DNA from: an uncultured Oscillospiraceae bacterium
Lineage (GTDB): Bacteria > Bacillota > Clostridia > Oscillospirales > Acutalibacteraceae
Assembly (NCBI GenBank): GCA_900543305.1
Contig: UQQZ01000055.1
Span: 1 to 15,372, forward strand
Reading direction: 5' to 3'
Length of the DNA: 15,372 nt
In this document: piece by piece, positions 1-6,150 of the stretch
How positions within the stretch are numbered: the first letter of the stretch is position 1
How the letters are laid out: each line of letters opens with the position of its first letter
The notes under the pieces: generated by a model
What the model was told of the DNA's origin: nothing
The model's database searches: none
What the model saw: only the letters and a program-made list of their open reading frames with translations
Program-made: the position numbers and the translations under genes

Positions 1-738
1 GCGCCAGCCGGTCATGGCGTAGGATTTGGAGAAGCCGTTGACTACGATGGTGCGCTCGGCCATGCCGGGCAGCGAGGCAATGGACACATGGCGGTCGAGG
101 CCGTAGGTCAATTCGGAGTAGATTTCGTCCGACAATACGACAACGTTTGTCTCCCGCAGGACGGCGGCGATCTCCTCCATCTCGGCGGTGCTCATCACAG
201 CGCCGGTGGGGTTGTTGGGGTATGGGAAGATCAGCAGCTTGGTCTTGGGCGTGATGGCGGCCCGCAGCTGGTCGGCAGTCAGGCGGAACTGATCCTCGGC
301 GCGGGTGGCAATGTGCACCGGAACGCCGCCGGTCAGCTGGGTAATCGGCTCGTAGCAGACGAAGCAGGGTTCCGGGATGACGACCTCATCCCCCGGCTGC
401 ACCAGGGCGCGGATGGTCAGGTCGATGGCCTCGCTGCCGCCCACTGTGACCACAATCTGATGGGCGAAGTCGTATTGCAGGCCGAAGCGGCGGTTCAGGT
501 AGGCCGCGATCTCCCGGCGCAGCTCCGCCATGCCGGCGTTGGAGGTGTACTTGGTGAAGCCCTTCTCCAGAGAGTAGATGCCCGCGTCCCGGATGTGCCA
601 GGGGGTGTGGAAATCGGGTTCGCCTACGGACAAGGAGATCACATCGTCCATCTCATTGGCAATGTCAAAAAATTTCCGGATGCCCGAGGGCTTGATCCGT
701 TTCACATTGCGGTTGACTAAATTCTCGTAATCAATCAC
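1..738 (-). CDS. Class I/II PLP-dependent aminotransferase (3' end outside window)
   Basis: This is the N-terminal 246 residues of a fold-type I aminotransferase, probably of the aspartate/aromatic aminotransferase group, which transfers amino groups between amino acids and 2-oxo acids using pyridoxal phosphate in the cytoplasm. Visible signatures in order are SVGEPDFHTP near residue 35, a YTSNAG segment, GGSEAIDL near residue 100, PNNPTGAV near residue 175, LSDEIYSELTY, and SKSYAMTGWR at the window edge. In the last motif Lys238 is the expected PLP Schiff-base lysine. The chosen start is GTG at 738-736, with a GAGGGAG ribosome site about 8 nt upstream. It overlaps the end of the upstream Lrp-family gene by 8 bp, so the two are translationally coupled and probably co-regulated. 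The missing C-terminus would hold the remaining small-domain residues. The substrate cannot be decided from this part. Confidence 0.92.
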   Translation of the reverse strand, partial: MIDYENLVNRNVKRIKPSGIRKFFDIANEMDDVISLSVGEPDFHTPWHIRDAGIYSLEKGFTKYTSNAGMAELRREIAAYLNRRFGLQYDFAHQIVVTVGGSEAIDLTIRALVQPGDEVVIPEPCFVCYEPITQLTGGVPVHIATRAEDQFRLTADQLRAAITPKTKLLIFPYPNNPTGAVMSTAEMEEIAAVLRETNVVVLSDEIYSELTYGLDRHVSIASLPGMAERTIVVNGFSKSYAMTGWR

Positions 739-1225
739 ACAGATTGCTCCCTCTCTCGTCAATTTCTTCGTAATCCGTGGCGAAGACCACGCCGCCGTCC
801 TTGTACTTGGTCAGCACAAAATGAGTGGCGGTGGACAGGACCCCGCCGATGGGGGCCAACCGCTTTGCCACAAACATGGCAATATCCGACATGGTTTTCC
901 CGGTAACGGTCACCGCCAGGTCAAAGCCGCCGGACATCAGATAGACGCTTTCCACCTCCGGGAAATTCATCACCCGGCCGGCGATTTCATCGAAGCCCGT
1001 GTCCTTCTGAGGGGAAACCCGCAGCTCGATCAAGGCCGTGGCCCTGGGAATCTCCGTGCGCTCCCAGTTGATCAGGCTCTGATATCCCTTGATAACCCCT
1101 TCTTTTTCATACTTCTTAATGGCTTTTACCACATCCTCTTCCTTTTCCCCCAACATCACTGCCAGCTGGGCGGTGCTCAGCTTTGCCTCGTGCTGCAAAA
1201 GCTCCAAAAGCTGTTCCATTGCCAT
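731..1225 (-). CDS. Lrp/AsnC family transcriptional regulator
   Basis: A 164-residue DNA-binding regulator of the leucine-responsive family. The N-terminal 60 residues form the winged helix-turn-helix (LSTAQLAVMLGEKEEDVVKAIKKYEKEGVIKGY). Residues of about 65-145 form the AsnC/RAM ligand-binding and oligomerisation domain, including VYLMSGGFDLAVTV. Family members sense amino acids and act as dimers or octamers. The ATG at 1225 has AAAGGAGG 8 nt upstream; the Met two codons further in is a less likely start. The stop overlaps the start of the aminotransferase gene by 8 bp, so this regulator probably controls the same transcript, possibly including itself. The effector amino acid is unknown. Length is normal for the family. 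Confidence 0.94.
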   Translation of the reverse strand: MAMEQLLELLQHEAKLSTAQLAVMLGEKEEDVVKAIKKYEKEGVIKGYQSLINWERTEIPRATALIELRVSPQKDTGFDEIAGRVMNFPEVESVYLMSGGFDLAVTVTGKTMSDIAMFVAKRLAPIGGVLSTATHFVLTKYKDGGVVFATDYEEIDERGSNLCD

Positions 1226-1251
1226 GGCTCGTTCCTCCTTTGTTTCGATGG

Positions 1252-1280
1252 TTCGTATGGTAAAAAGATCTTTCTGTCAA
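1252..1280 (-). promoter_or_regulatory. Candidate SigA promoter of the lrp-aminotransferase operon
   Basis: On the minus strand a perfect -35 TTGACA (1280-1275) is followed after 17 bp by TACGAA (1257-1252), a weak -10 matching the consensus at 3 of 6 positions. An inverted repeat AGTG-AAA-CACT abuts and slightly overlaps the -35 on its upstream side, which could be an operator for the Lrp-type protein or another regulator; that part is inference. A GGGTTCCC/GGGGACCC hairpin lies just upstream, near 1291-1308, and might end the preceding gene's transcript, although it lacks a U tract. Confidence 0.5.
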
Positions 1281-1311
1281 GTGTTTCACTGGGTCCCCAT
1301 GGGAACCCCTA

Positions 1312-2124
1312 TCACCGCAAAGGCAACAGGATGGGCGCATGCTGCTCGTACACGGCGAAATAGCGGAATCCCGCCTCTTCCAGCAGCTCCATGCCCTCGT
1401 CGATGCCCTTGCCCAGATCCCCGGTGGAATGAGCGTCGGAACCCAAGGTCACAAGTTCCCCTCCCAGCTCCCGGTACCGGCGCAGCAAAGGCAGGTCCGG
1501 CAGGGTGCGGCCGATTTTCTGCCGCAGTCCCGAGGTGTTCACCTCCAGGGCCTTCCCCTTCTGGATCAGGGCCCGGAAAATACCGTCGATGGCCTCCCGG
1601 TGCTTGGATAAATCCACAGGAATCCCGTGGTCCCCTTCAATATACCGGAGAGGGTAGGTCAGGTGGCCCAGGGAATCAAAATTCCCCCAGGCGATCACTT
1701 CCTGCTCCTCTTCCCAATAGGTGGTGAGAAGCTGGTCGATAAATCCTGGTTCCACCTTGGAATAGTCCAGGAAAAAGAAGTCCTCGTAGCCCCGGATATT
1801 GTGGATGGACCCGATGACAAAGTCGTAATTCCGACCGGACAGGGCCTCCTGGGCGGACGCGGGATCCTGGTTGGGCTGACCCAGCTCGATCCCCCGGTAA
1901 AACCGGCATCCCCCTCCCTGGGGAACCTGCTCCATGGCTTTCCAGGCCTGTTCCACCCGAGGGCGGTAACGGTCCGGAAAATTCTGGCACTCGCAGTGGT
2001 CCGTGAGGGTGTGGGCCCACAGTCCCAGCTCCTGGGCCCGCTGGCGCATTTCCCCAACAGAGTCCGATCCGTCAGGGGAGCAATTTGAATGGTTGTGGCA
2101 ATCGCTGGCAAAATGATAACGCAA
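1312..2124 (-). CDS. PHP-domain phosphohydrolase, histidinol-phosphatase (HisJ/HisK) family
   Basis: A 270-residue metal-dependent hydrolase of the polymerase-and-histidinol-phosphatase family. Metal-binding motifs are visible in order: DCHNHS (His10, His12), TDH (residues 41-43), GIELG (Glu80), GSIHNI (His108), GHLTYP (His154), EVNTSG and GSDAH (Asp230, His232). These match the HisJ-type phosphatases that release phosphate from histidinol phosphate in histidine synthesis. No other his gene is present, so other small phosphoester substrates are possible. The reading frame stays open far upstream, but I chose the TTG start at 2124 because AAGGAG lies 8 nt before it and the length then fits the family. 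An ATG eight codons upstream overlaps that ribosome site and has none of its own. The gene ends 86 bp before lrp, which has its own promoter. Confidence 0.86.
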   Translation of the reverse strand: MRYHFASDCHNHSNCSPDGSDSVGEMRQRAQELGLWAHTLTDHCECQNFPDRYRPRVEQAWKAMEQVPQGGGCRFYRGIELGQPNQDPASAQEALSGRNYDFVIGSIHNIRGYEDFFFLDYSKVEPGFIDQLLTTYWEEEQEVIAWGNFDSLGHLTYPLRYIEGDHGIPVDLSKHREAIDGIFRALIQKGKALEVNTSGLRQKIGRTLPDLPLLRRYRELGGELVTLGSDAHSTGDLGKGIDEGMELLEEAGFRYFAVYEQHAPILLPLR

Positions 2125-2173
2125 AACCAGACACTCCTTTCCCATGTTCCCAGCAGAGGGTAAACATGAACGT

Positions 2174-2182
2174 ATTTTACCA
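2174..2182 (-). promoter_or_regulatory. Possible extended -10 promoter for the PHP hydrolase gene
   Basis: The minus strand shows TGG-TAAAAT (2182-2174), an extended -10 (TGn plus a -10 matching at 5 of 6 positions), about 50 nt before the TTG start. No good -35 is found 16-18 bp upstream, so the call rests on the -10 alone. Confidence 0.35.
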
Positions 2183-2241
2183 CAGATCCCCGGAAAAGGG
2201 AAGGAAAGAAAGCAAATTTGCGCCCCCAGCCCTTTCCATGC

Positions 2242-2271
2242 TTGACAGGGGGATGGGAAATGGCTCATAAT
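2242..2271 (+). promoter_or_regulatory. SigA-type promoter of the ACT-UPF0210 operon
   Basis: A perfect TTGACA (2242-2247) is followed after 18 bp by CATAAT (2266-2271), which matches the -10 consensus at 5 of 6 positions. The expected start of transcription lies near 2278, about 30 nt before the ACT-domain gene. A 17-bp spacing with TCATAA is the alternative reading. Confidence 0.62.
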
Positions 2272-2308
2272 GAACGGAAAGAAGCCCGTGAAAGGAAGGA
2301 ATTGAGCC

Positions 2309-2590
2309 ATGAAGAAAACAGAAAAAGCAGTGATCACGGTAATCGGAAAGGACATGGTGGGCATTCTGGCAAAGGTGTCCCAGATCTGCGCGGAAAAAGG
2401 CGTCAACGTGTTGGAGGTCACCCAGTCCATTTTGCAGGATATGTTCGTCATGGTCATGATGGTGGACATCACCCAGGCCACAGCCACTGTGGCTGACCTG
2501 TCCGATCAGTTCAACGCCCTGGGAGAAAGTCTGAACCTGAAAATCCATGTGATGCACGAGGATATTTTCAATTCCATGCACCGCATCTAA
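2309..2590 (+). CDS. ACT domain-containing protein, UPF0237 family
   Basis: A 93-residue protein that is a single ACT domain with a short tail, of the UPF0237 type. The N-terminal strand and ligand-binding loop read AVITVIGKDMVGILAKVSQI, the typical beta-alpha start of GcvR-like ACT domains, followed by GVNVLEVTQSI and MVMMVDI strands. ACT domains bind amino acids or other small ligands and usually form dimers; no catalytic residues are expected. The ATG is preceded by AAGGAAGGA. It is the first gene of an operon with the UPF0210 protein downstream, and the same pair occurs side by side in other Firmicutes such as streptococci, which suggests a functional partnership. The ligand and exact role are unknown. 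Confidence 0.93.
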   Translation: MKKTEKAVITVIGKDMVGILAKVSQICAEKGVNVLEVTQSILQDMFVMVMMVDITQATATVADLSDQFNALGESLNLKIHVMHEDIFNSMHRI

Positions 2591-2594
2591 AGTC

Positions 2595-2682
2595 TCCCGG
2601 AAAAGCCGGGCCCAGGGGCTTTCAAAGCCCGGCAGAGTGGAGCCTCCGGGAAAACGCCATGGGCGAAGCCTTTGCCCGGGGG
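2595..2682 (+). other. GC-rich structured intercistronic spacer
   Basis: The 126-nt gap between the ACT and UPF0210 genes is rich in inverted repeats. TCCCGGA (2595-2601) can pair with TCCGGGA (2645-2651), enclosing GCCGGGC (2605-2611) paired with GCCCGGC (2627-2633). GGGCTTT (2616-2622) with AAAGCCC (2624-2630) offers a competing pairing. A further GGGC/GCCC hairpin follows near 2661-2677. No U tract follows, so it is not an intrinsic terminator. It could be an RNA processing or stability element, or a control element for the second gene. I recognise no known riboswitch class. Confidence 0.35.
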
Positions 2683-2716
2683 ACCAGCATCTTGATAAGG
2701 AAAGGATGATCCTTGT

Positions 2717-4075
2717 TTGAATACCAATGAGATTTTGGAAACCATCAATATGATCGACAACGAAGACCTGGACGTGCGCACCATCACCATGGGCATTTCC
2801 CTGCTGGACTGCATCCACCCGGATGTGGAAATCGCCGCCCAGAAGGTCTACGATAAAATCTGCCGCTATGCCGAGCATCTGGTAAAAACCGGGGAAGACA
2901 TCAGCAAGCAGTACGGGATTCCCATCATCAACAAGCGGATTTCCGTCACCCCCATTGCCATGATTGCGGGTGCCTGCCCCACCGCTTCCCCCGTCCGCTT
3001 CGCCAAGGCTCTGGACCGAGCTGCCCACACCGTGGGAGTCAACTTTATCGGCGGTTACTCTGCTCTGGTCCACAAGGGCTTCGGTCCTGGGGATTACGCT
3101 TTGATCGAGAGCATCCCCCAAGCGTTGGACGAAACGGAACTGGTGTGCTCCTCTGTCAACGTGGGCACTACCAAAGCGGGCATCAACATGGATGCCGTGG
3201 AAAAGATGGGCAGGATCGTTCTGGAAACCGCTCAGCGCACCGCCGATCGGGAATGCATCGGCGCTGCCAAGCTGGTGGTGTTCTGCAACGCTCCCGAGGA
3301 CAACCCTTTTATGGCCGGCGCCTTTCACGGTCCCGGGGAACCGGACTGCGTGATCAATGTAGGTGTTTCCGGTCCCGGCGTGGTCCGGGCCGCCATCAAA
3401 AAGCACGGGGATGGCTGCAGCCTGACGGAAATTGCCGAGCTCATCAAGCGCACCGCCTTTAAGATCACCCGGATGGGCCAGCTGGTGGCCCAAGAGGCGT
3501 CCCGGCGGCTGTGCGTGCCCTTCGGCATTGTGGACCTGTCCCTGGCCCCCACCCCCGCCATCGGGGACAGCGTGGCCTATATTTTGGAAGGCATGGGCCT
3601 GGAACAGTGCGGCGCCCACGGCACCACCGCCGCTCTGGCCCTCTTAAACGATGCGGTGAAAAAAGGCGGCGTCATGGCTTCCTCCAGCGTTGGCGGTCTT
3701 TCCGGCGCCTTTATTCCAGTCACCGAGGACGCAGGTATGATTGAGGCCGCCCGTTCCGGCTGCCTGACCCTCACCAAGCTGGAAGCCATGACCGCCGTGT
3801 GTTCCGTAGGCCTGGACATGATCGCCATTCCCGGGGACACCTCTCCCGAAATCATCTCCGGCATCATCGCCGACGAAATGGCCATCGGCATGGTCAACTC
3901 CAAAACCACCGCCGTGCGGGTGATCCCCGCCGTGGGCAAAAAGGCCGGGGAAGAGCTGGACTTCGGCGGACTCTTGGGCAGCGGCCCCATCATGGCTGTC
4001 AATCCCGCCTCCCCCTATGAGTTCATCCACCGGGGCGGCAAAATCCCCGCTCCCCTTCAGAGCTTGAAAAACTGA
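2717..4075 (+). CDS. UPF0210 / DUF711 family protein (PFL family)
   Basis: A 452-residue protein of the UPF0210 (DUF711) family, full length for that family. Recognisable family segments are RTITMGISLLDC near residue 21, NKRISVTPIAMIAG near 72, VNFIGGYSALVHKGFG near 108, SVNVGTTKAGINMDAV near 146, and glycine-rich stretches such as GVSGPGVVRAAI and SSSVGGLSGAFIPVTEDAGM. No signal peptide or membrane segment is evident, so it is probably cytosolic. The biochemical function is not established; a glycyl-radical or formate-lyase role should not be read into the PFL name. The start is a TTG at 2717 preceded by AGGAAAGGA, as no in-frame ATG is suitable. Co-transcription with the upstream ACT-domain gene is likely, so the ACT protein may be its ligand-sensing partner (inference). 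Confidence 0.93.
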   Translation: MNTNEILETINMIDNEDLDVRTITMGISLLDCIHPDVEIAAQKVYDKICRYAEHLVKTGEDISKQYGIPIINKRISVTPIAMIAGACPTASPVRFAKALDRAAHTVGVNFIGGYSALVHKGFGPGDYALIESIPQALDETELVCSSVNVGTTKAGINMDAVEKMGRIVLETAQRTADRECIGAAKLVVFCNAPEDNPFMAGAFHGPGEPDCVINVGVSGPGVVRAAIKKHGDGCSLTEIAELIKRTAFKITRMGQLVAQEASRRLCVPFGIVDLSLAPTPAIGDSVAYILEGMGLEQCGAHGTTAALALLNDAVKKGGVMASSSVGGLSGAFIPVTEDAGMIEAARSGCLTLTKLEAMTAVCSVGLDMIAIPGDTSPEIISGIIADEMAIGMVNSKTTAVRVIPAVGKKAGEELDFGGLLGSGPIMAVNPASPYEFIHRGGKIPAPLQSLKN

Positions 4076-4076
4076 C

Positions 4077-4113
4077 CCTTTCCCTTGACAGGGAAAGGCC
4101 AAACCGGTATACT
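4077..4113 (+). promoter_or_regulatory. Consensus SigA promoter with the -35 inside an inverted repeat
   Basis: TTGACA (4085-4090), a 17-bp spacer and TATACT (4108-4113, 5 of 6) form one of the best promoters in the window, starting 10 bp after the UPF0210 stop codon. The -35 hexamer is exactly the six-base loop of a perfect 8-bp inverted repeat, CCTTTCCC (4077-4084) and GGGAAAGG (4091-4098). The repeat could be an operator, or a hairpin at the end of the upstream operon; it lacks a U tract of its own. Transcription should start near 4120. Confidence 0.75.
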
Positions 4114-4154
4114 GTAAAAAAATCCATAGGATCTTCAGGAAAGGAGTAGGCGCA

Positions 4155-4202
4155 GTGGGCTGGAAATGGAATGTCCTTTTGCAGCAAAAAGGGCAGATTT
4201 AA
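4155..4202 (+). CDS. Possible 15-residue leader peptide
   Basis: A GTG-initiated short frame encodes MGWKWNVLLQQKGQI. It has a strong ribosome site, GGAAAGGAG (4138-4146), placed 8 nt before the start, better than the site of the transporter gene downstream. The frame spans the 5' arms and loop of the apical hairpin of the leader, so translating or stalled ribosomes would change RNA folding before the terminator forms. That arrangement resembles the leader peptides of drug-inducible resistance and efflux genes in Firmicutes. The short length means chance cannot be excluded, and I recognise no known leader peptide. Confidence 0.35.
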   Translation: MGWKWNVLLQQKGQI

Positions 4203-4259
4203 ACCATTCCTGCTAGAAGTGCGCCTATTTTTCCGGAAGATCCATGACAATGTCCTTTT

Positions 4260-4287
4260 GCCATGGAATATTTCCATGGCTTTTTTT
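4260..4287 (+). terminator. Intrinsic terminator upstream of the MFS gene
   Basis: GCCATGGAA (4260-4268), loop TAT, and TTCCATGGC (4272-4280) form a perfect 9-bp stem followed at once by seven T residues (4281-4287). It lies about 60 bp before the MFS start codon and downstream of the strong promoter, so the transporter can be reached from that promoter only by readthrough or antitermination. Confidence 0.87.
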
Positions 4288-4290
4288 CTG

Positions 4291-4343
4291 CCATTCCGGA
4301 AAGAAAGCGCCCAATTTTATGAATATTTATAGAAACGGAATGG
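4291..4343 (+). other. Hairpin covering the MFS ribosome binding region
   Basis: CCATTCCG (4291-4298) is perfectly complementary to CGGAATGG (4336-4343), which ends 6 nt before the MFS start codon and is the only purine-rich stretch that could act as ribosome site. Pairing across the 37-nt loop would hide it. CCATTCC at 4204-4210 in the upstream leader is complementary to the same site, giving a second possible lock. Confidence 0.42.
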
Positions 4344-4349
4344 TTTACT

Positions 4350-5591
4350 ATGCAAATTCGGCGACAGCTTTTCTTTCTTCACCTGTACAACTTTCTCTTC
4401 TCCCTGCGCATTGCCGACGGGGTATGGGTGGTATTTCTCCTCTCCCAGGGCTACTCTCTGGCACAGGTAGGGCTGGCGGAGGGCGTATTTCATGTGGTCA
4501 GCTTTTTCTTTGAAGTGCCCAGTGGCATGATTGCCGACCTGTTGGGCCGCAAACGCACCCTGGTGGTGTCGGGACTGTTCGGGGTCTTCTCCGCTTTATT
4601 GATGGCCTTCAGCCACAATTTTTGGGAAGTCTGCCTTTCCATGGCCTTTCAGGCGCTGATGTACAATTTTTGCTCCGGCACCCAGGAGGCTCTCACCTAC
4701 GACAGTTTAAAGGCCGTGGGCCGAGAAAATTCCTACTTAAAACACAATGCCTGGCTCCAGGGATTGTCCCAGGCTTCCTCTTCCCTCAGCAGCTTGCTGG
4801 GAGGCGTAGCGGCCCTGTTGGGATTGTTCCCCGCCTACGCCATCACCGCCCTTTGCTCCGGGGTTTGCGGAGTGGCCGCTTTGGCGCTGGCGGAACCTCA
4901 GGTTACGGAGATGCAACGCCAACGGACCCAACATCCCTTTGCCCAGCTGGGTCCCCGGCTTAAAAATCACATTTTTGAAAGCGCTTCCTTCCTTTGGAAG
5001 AATCCCCGCTCCACCTGGAAGATCCTGGCAGGCGGATTTGCCGGGGTACCTATTTACCTGACCTTCATGTATTCCCAGCAGCATCTTCTGGACGGGGGAC
5101 TTCCACCCCTGTTTCTGGGGGCGGCCTTGATGGCCCTGCGATTGGGAGGAGTTGGAGGCATGGCTCTGGGAGCCCGGGTGAAGATTCGTCTCTTCCCCTG
5201 CGTCTTATGGTGCGCTCTGTGCTGCGCGGGAGGCACCCTCTTGGCGGGAAGTCTCTCCTGGCCCATAGCCCTGTTGGGTGGCATACTGGCTCAGGGTTTT
5301 GACAGTCTGCTGGACATTCGTCTGGACGCCTCTCTCAACGAGGATTTTCCCAGCGACCAGCGGGCCACTCTGGTCAGCGTGAGCAGCATGGTGTACAGCC
5401 TTTTGATGATTGCTTTCAGCCCTCTCTCGGGAGCCATGGGCGACACTTTCGGCTCCCAGTGGTCCTTCTGGATTCTCGGTCTGGGCCTTTTGGCAGCCAC
5501 TCTGGTGGGGGCAGTCCTGTACCGGCTCCGTTTTCCTTCCTCTGAAAAGAAGCATTTACCCGCCGCCAACTCTGAAAAGGGGAAAAAATAA
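4350..5591 (+). CDS. MFS family transporter
   Basis: A 413-residue integral membrane protein of the major facilitator superfamily, with about 12 hydrophobic segments in two halves. The MFS motif A is visible at residues 59-69 (GMIADLLGRKR), between the second and third helices. A basic amphipathic loop (PRLKNHIFESASFLWKNPRSTWK) lies mid-protein between the halves. The type resembles proton-driven exporters of drugs or small molecules, but the substrate cannot be told from sequence alone. The ATG at 4350 has only a weak, hairpin-covered ribosome site. The gene is preceded by a candidate attenuator and followed by a terminator, so it forms its own unit. An inducible, normally silent efflux gene fits this layout (inference). 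Confidence 0.91.
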   Translation: MQIRRQLFFLHLYNFLFSLRIADGVWVVFLLSQGYSLAQVGLAEGVFHVVSFFFEVPSGMIADLLGRKRTLVVSGLFGVFSALLMAFSHNFWEVCLSMAFQALMYNFCSGTQEALTYDSLKAVGRENSYLKHNAWLQGLSQASSSLSSLLGGVAALLGLFPAYAITALCSGVCGVAALALAEPQVTEMQRQRTQHPFAQLGPRLKNHIFESASFLWKNPRSTWKILAGGFAGVPIYLTFMYSQQHLLDGGLPPLFLGAALMALRLGGVGGMALGARVKIRLFPCVLWCALCCAGGTLLAGSLSWPIALLGGILAQGFDSLLDIRLDASLNEDFPSDQRATLVSVSSMVYSLLMIAFSPLSGAMGDTFGSQWSFWILGLGLLAATLVGAVLYRLRFPSSEKKHLPAANSEKGKK

Positions 5592-5623
5592 CCGTCACAA
5601 AGAACCAGGGGTTACCCCCAGAG

Positions 5624-5656
5624 AAAAAGATGGCTTTCCCAAGGCCATCTTTTTTT
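5624..5656 (+). terminator. Intrinsic terminator after the MFS gene
   Basis: GATGGC (5629-5634) pairs with GCCATC (5644-5649), extended by flanking A and T runs, and is followed by seven T residues (5650-5656). It lies about 35 bp after the MFS stop. The A run upstream means it could also act on the opposite strand, where no gene needs it. Confidence 0.82.
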
Positions 5657-5658
5657 CT

Positions 5659-5686
5659 TTGAGAAACGGAAAAAATGTGCTATGAT
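5659..5686 (+). promoter_or_regulatory. Promoter of the MazG-like / HIT / carboxylesterase operon
   Basis: TTGAGA (5659-5664, 5 of 6) is followed after 16 bp by TATGAT (5681-5686, 5 of 6), directly behind the terminator of the MFS gene. The expected transcript starts near 5693, leaving a short leader with an AAAGGAGG ribosome site before the first gene. Confidence 0.62.
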
Positions 5687-5718
5687 GATGGCAAGTGATG
5701 AAAAAGGAGGAACGTTGA

Positions 5719-6150
5719 ATGGCTGGATTGGATCTGGAAGCCATGCTGAACATGCAGCGGGAGCTCCAGGAAAAATACAAGGGAATCTGGGAACCCAGAG
5801 AACCGGAATACGCGCCCCTGCACATGCTGTGGCTGGTTGAGGAAGTGGGCGAGGTGATCGCCATTTTCAAAAAACGGAGGCCCGCCGGCATCATGGAGGA
5901 CCCGGCGGTGCGAGCCCATTTTTTGGAAGAAATGAGCGATATCCTCATGTACTTCACCGATGTGCTGGACCTGTTACAGGTGACCCCGGAGGAAATCTCC
6001 CAGGCGTTCTTGGCCAAGCACCGGCGGAACATGGAACGGGATTTCGTAGGGGAACACCGTCACTATCTGGAAGAAAAAGGAGAATCCGATCCAGAGCGGA
6101 TGTCTGGAGAAAGGGGGAATCAGATTGGAGAAGAAAACCCGAACCCGTAA
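5719..6150 (+). CDS. MazG-like nucleotide pyrophosphohydrolase family protein
   Basis: A 143-residue all-alpha protein resembling MazG-type NTP pyrophosphohydrolases, which cleave (d)NTPs to monophosphates and remove abnormal nucleotides. The metal-binding pattern of the fold is visible: EEVGEV near residues 41-46 (first helix, ExxE type) and EEMSDILMY near residues 74-82 (second helix, ExxD type), with KK/RR residues between them. The C-terminal 35 residues are polar and look disordered. ATG at 5719 has AAAGGAGG 8 nt upstream. Its 3' end overlaps the next gene by 26 bp, so the two are translationally coupled. It is the first gene of a three-gene operon that also has a HIT nucleotide-binding domain. 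The true nucleotide substrate is unknown. Confidence 0.82.
   Translation: MAGLDLEAMLNMQRELQEKYKGIWEPREPEYAPLHMLWLVEEVGEVIAIFKKRRPAGIMEDPAVRAHFLEEMSDILMYFTDVLDLLQVTPEEISQAFLAKHRRNMERDFVGEHRHYLEEKGESDPERMSGERGNQIGEENPNP

Larger units (their letters stand above)
4120..4287 (+). ncRNA. Structured leader or small RNA upstream of the MFS gene
   Basis: About 168 nt lie between a strong promoter and an intrinsic terminator. The 5' part folds as a long irregular hairpin: GGATCTTC (4129-4136) with GAAGATCC (4236-4243), GGAAA (4138-4142) with TTTCC (4230-4234), TAGGCGCA (4147-4154) with TGCGCCTA (4220-4227), an internal bubble of 13 and 9 nt, GGAATG (4168-4173) with CATTCC (4205-4210), and CCTTTT (4175-4180) with AAAAGG (4187-4192). 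A 13-nt direct repeat AATGTCCTTTTGC (4170-4182 and 4249-4261) and recurring GGAAT and ATTCC elements permit alternative pairings that reach the terminator. I favour a transcription attenuator for the downstream transporter. A stand-alone RNA is possible: the central bubble recalls 6S RNA, but the closing stem is short for that family. Confidence 0.5.

Noticed and set aside
2125..2487. N-terminal extension of the PHP hydrolase
   Set aside because: The upstream part overlaps the promoter and coding region of the divergent ACT gene, and the PHP fold starts at the TTG with a good ribosome site.
2177..3619. Long minus-strand open frame opposite the UPF0210 gene (480 codons)
   Set aside because: It lies antisense to a clearly recognised protein, has low-complexity His/Gly-rich sequence typical of an opposite-strand shadow, and matches no family I recognise.
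4120..4287. Firm call as 6S RNA
   Set aside because: A central bubble is present, but the closing stem is short, the repeats and short frame suggest an attenuator, and I cannot run a covariance search; kept only as an alternative.
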